Origin: Burkholderiales bacterium
GTDB taxonomy: Bacteria > Pseudomonadota > Gammaproteobacteria > Burkholderiales > SG8-41
NCBI GenBank assembly: GCA_019746155.1
Contig: JAIESJ010000163.1
Location: 1-5,385, forward strand
Length of the DNA stretch: 5,385 nucleotides
Direction: 5' to 3'
The notes beneath the pieces are model-generated. The model ran no database searches, was not told the DNA's origin, and saw only the letters and a list, made by a program, of their open reading frames with translations. Positions within the stretch are counted from its first letter, which is position 1. Every line of letters starts with the position of its first letter. Made by a program: the position numbers and the translations under genes. Of the stretch, positions 3,672 through 5,385 are shown one piece after another.

Positions 3672-5385
3672 TCATGATTTCTTTGGCATGTAGAGATCGG
3701 TGATCGACCCCTCGGCGATCTCCGCGGCGAAGAACACGGTTTCCGACAGCGTCGGATGCGGATGCACGGTGAGGCTGATGTCGGCGGCGTCCGCGCCCAT
3801 CTCCAGCGCGAGCACGGTCTCGGCGATCAGCTCGCCGGCGTTCACACCGACCAGCGCTGCGCCCAGCAGACGCCGGTTGTTCTTGTCGAACAGGAGTTTG
3901 GTCATGCCGTCGTCGCGGCCGGTGGCGAGCGCGCGGCCGCTTGCCGCCCACGGGAACACCGCTTTCTCGTAATCGATGTTTTGCTCCCTGGCTTGGGTTT
4001 CGGTGAGGCCCATCCACGCGATCTCGGGATCCGTGTAGGCGACCGAGGGAATGGTGCGCGCATCGAAAAACGCCTTGTGTCCGGCGATCACTTCCGCCGC
4101 AGTCTTGCCTTCATGGGCGGCCTTGTGCGCGAGCATGGGTTCGCCGCAGATGTCGCCGATGGCAAAGATATGCGGTACGTTGGTCTTCAACTGCTTGTCG
4201 ACCGGGATGTAGCCGCGCTCGTCGACATTGACGCCGGCAGCCTGCGCGTTGATTTCTTTGCCGTTGGGACGGCGGCCGACCGCCATCAAAACGCAGTCGT
4301 AGATCTCGGGGCCGGGCGCGTTGTTGCCCTCGAAAGTGACCTTGAGGCCGTCCTTCTGCGTTGCGATCCCGGTGACCTTGGTCTTGAGCAGGATTTTTTC
4401 GTAGCGTTTCTCTATCCTTTTGTGCAGGACCCTCACGATGTCCTGGTCGGCGCCCGGGATCAGCGAATCCATCAGCTCGACCACGGTGATTTTCGCGCCC
4501 AGCGCATCGTAGACCGTCGCCATTTCCAGCCCGATGATGCCGCCGCCGATCACCAGCAGGCGCTTCGGTATTTCGGGCAGTTCCAGCGCACCGGTGGAAT
4601 CGATGATGCGCTTGTCGTCGTACGGGAAGCCGGGAATGCGCGCAACCGAAGAGCCGGCGGCGATGATGCAGTGGTCGAAGGCGACGGTCTTTGTGCCGTC
4701 GGCGGTCTCGACCTTGATGGTGTGAGGCGAGGCGAATTCGCCGCGGCCCGTGATCACTTGCACTTTGCGCTGTTTGGCGAGCCCGGCAAGTCCCTTGGTG
4801 AGCTTGCCGACCACGCCCGCTTTCCACGCGCGCAGCTTGTCGATTTCGATTTTCGGTTGGCCGAAAGCGATGCCGGTGTGCGCCATCTCGCCGGCTTCGG
4901 TGATGACTTTCGCGACGTGCAGTAGCGCCTTCGACGGAATGCAGCCGACGTTGAGGCACACGCCGCCGAGCGTCGGGTAGCGCTCGATCAGCACCGTTTT
5001 CTTGCCGAGATCGGCGGCGCGGAACGCTGCCGTGTAGCCGCCGGGGCCGGCGCCCAGCACCACGACTTCGGCGTGGATATCGGCACCTTGCGCGTGGGGC
5101 GCGGGGCGCGGGGCGTGAGGCGTGACTGCGGGCTGCGGCGCCGTGGCGACCGGCGCCTTCGACTCGGCGGCGTAGGCCGGCATTCCCATGCCCACGTCAG
5201 ATTGATCGGCAGCAAAGGATGGCTCCCCTACATCGGTTCTGGCGGCGCCTGCATCGCTTGCTTCGAGCGTGAGAATCAGCGAGCCCCGAGAGACCCTGTC
5301 GCCGACCTTGACCTTGAGCTCCTTTACCACGCCGGCGGCGGGCGCGGGCACTTCCATCGTCGCCTTGTCCGTTTCCAGCGTGATC
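3672..5385 (-). CDS. lpdA: Dihydrolipoamide dehydrogenase (E3) with N-terminal lipoyl domain, 5' end missing
   Basis: The flavoprotein reoxidises dihydrolipoamide of a 2-oxoacid dehydrogenase complex and reduces NAD+. The window holds 570 residues; the frame runs off position 5385. The fragment begins ITLETDKATMEVP, the lipoyl-domain hairpin with the lipoylated Lys at fragment residue 7, so the true start lies upstream and the Met at 5357 is internal. An Ala/Pro-rich linker spans about residues 43-103. Then come FAD motif VVVLGAGPGG (107-116), redox disulfide GGVCLNVGCIPSK (Cys143, Cys148), NAD motif VIGGGIIGLE (278-287), second FAD motif IFAIGD (406-411), and the C-terminal catalytic HPHPTLSE (541-548; His543, Glu548). 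All catalytic residues are present. Lipoyl-E3 fusions are typical of pyruvate dehydrogenase operons in betaproteobacteria, where aceE and aceF precede lpdA. Those genes are expected beyond the right edge but not seen. Assignment to pyruvate rather than another 2-oxoacid complex is inference. Confidence 0.95.
   Translation of the reverse strand, partial: ITLETDKATMEVPAPAAGVVKELKVKVGDRVSRGSLILTLEASDAGAARTDVGEPSFAADQSDVGMGMPAYAAESKAPVATAPQPAVTPHAPRPAPHAQGADIHAEVVVLGAGPGGYTAAFRAADLGKKTVLIERYPTLGGVCLNVGCIPSKALLHVAKVITEAGEMAHTGIAFGQPKIEIDKLRAWKAGVVGKLTKGLAGLAKQRKVQVITGRGEFASPHTIKVETADGTKTVAFDHCIIAAGSSVARIPGFPYDDKRIIDSTGALELPEIPKRLLVIGGGIIGLEMATVYDALGAKITVVELMDSLIPGADQDIVRVLHKRIEKRYEKILLKTKVTGIATQKDGLKVTFEGNNAPGPEIYDCVLMAVGRRPNGKEINAQAAGVNVDERGYIPVDKQLKTNVPHIFAIGDICGEPMLAHKAAHEGKTAAEVIAGHKAFFDARTIPSVAYTDPEIAWMGLTETQAREQNIDYEKAVFPWAASGRALATGRDDGMTKLLFDKNNRRLLGAALVGVNAGELIAETVLALEMGADAADISLTVHPHPTLSETVFFAAEIAEGSITDLYMPKKS
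5090..5124. repeat. Heptanucleotide tandem array in the lpdA linker
   Basis: Five consecutive 7-bp units, gcgcgtg, gggcgcg, gggcgcg, gggcgtg, aggcgtg, lie within the coding sequence of the Ala/Pro-rich linker between the lipoyl and E3 domains. The central two copies are identical and the others differ by one or two bases. It probably reflects expansion of low-complexity linker sequence. Confidence 0.6.

Noticed and set aside
3756..4925. Long plus-strand open frame of 389 codons
   Set aside because: It is antisense to lpdA, which has all its catalytic motifs in the opposite frame. Composition is typical of a shadow frame.
5355..5357. ATG as the start of lpdA
   Set aside because: The in-frame sequence upstream of it encodes ITLETDKAT, the lipoylation hairpin. 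The Met is internal to the lipoyl domain and the gene runs off the window.
1..5385. CRISPR array, tRNA, rRNA or toxin-antitoxin system
   Set aside because: No regularly spaced repeats, cloverleaf-like sequence, rRNA segments or toxin/antitoxin family motifs were seen.

Overview
The window looks like a chromosomal segment of a GC-rich betaproteobacterium, perhaps a Nitrosomonadales, Rhodocyclales or Thiobacillus-type lineage. This is inferred from the gene content: an E3 with a fused lipoyl domain, a KorC-like flavoprotein next to a korA start, a yaiI homologue, and a small lysine-rich protein familiar from that class. Base composition and codon use fit. The species cannot be named from the sequence alone.

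Layout, left to right. Positions 1-40 (minus) hold the first 13 codons of a gene that continues out of the window, very probably the alpha subunit of a 2-oxoacid:ferredoxin oxidoreductase (korA type). Positions 93-1925 (minus) hold a 610-residue FAD/NAD(P)H oxidoreductase with a two-cluster ferredoxin tail, transcribed into korA; it has a TTG start with a strong ribosome binding site. Positions 1926-2237 are a gene-free divergent region with a candidate promoter, three helically phased TTAT/ATAA half-sites, and a separate 11-bp direct repeat. Positions 2238-2624 (plus) hold an unrecognised Trp-rich protein of 128 residues, followed by a probable terminator hairpin. Positions 2671-2835 (minus) hold a 54-residue Lys/Glu-rich protein with a TTG start, downstream of and probably co-transcribed with yaiI (2865-3350, minus). 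Positions 3371-3590 hold a MITE-like palindromic element of about 220 bp, bounded by CTAG, with near-identical terminal inverted repeats and an internal hairpin at each end. Positions 3672-5385 (minus) hold most of a dihydrolipoamide dehydrogenase with an N-terminal lipoyl domain; its start lies beyond the right edge.

Functionally, the window places parts of two 2-oxoacid oxidation routes close together. One is the lipoyl-E3 flavoprotein of a pyruvate (or 2-oxoglutarate) dehydrogenase complex, which makes NADH. The other is a ferredoxin-type 2-oxoacid oxidoreductase with a flavoprotein partner that could exchange electrons between ferredoxin-like clusters and NAD(P). The most unusual structure is the small CTAG-bounded element. 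Its two ends differ at three positions, and each difference is matched by a compensating change in the adjacent inner hairpin arm.
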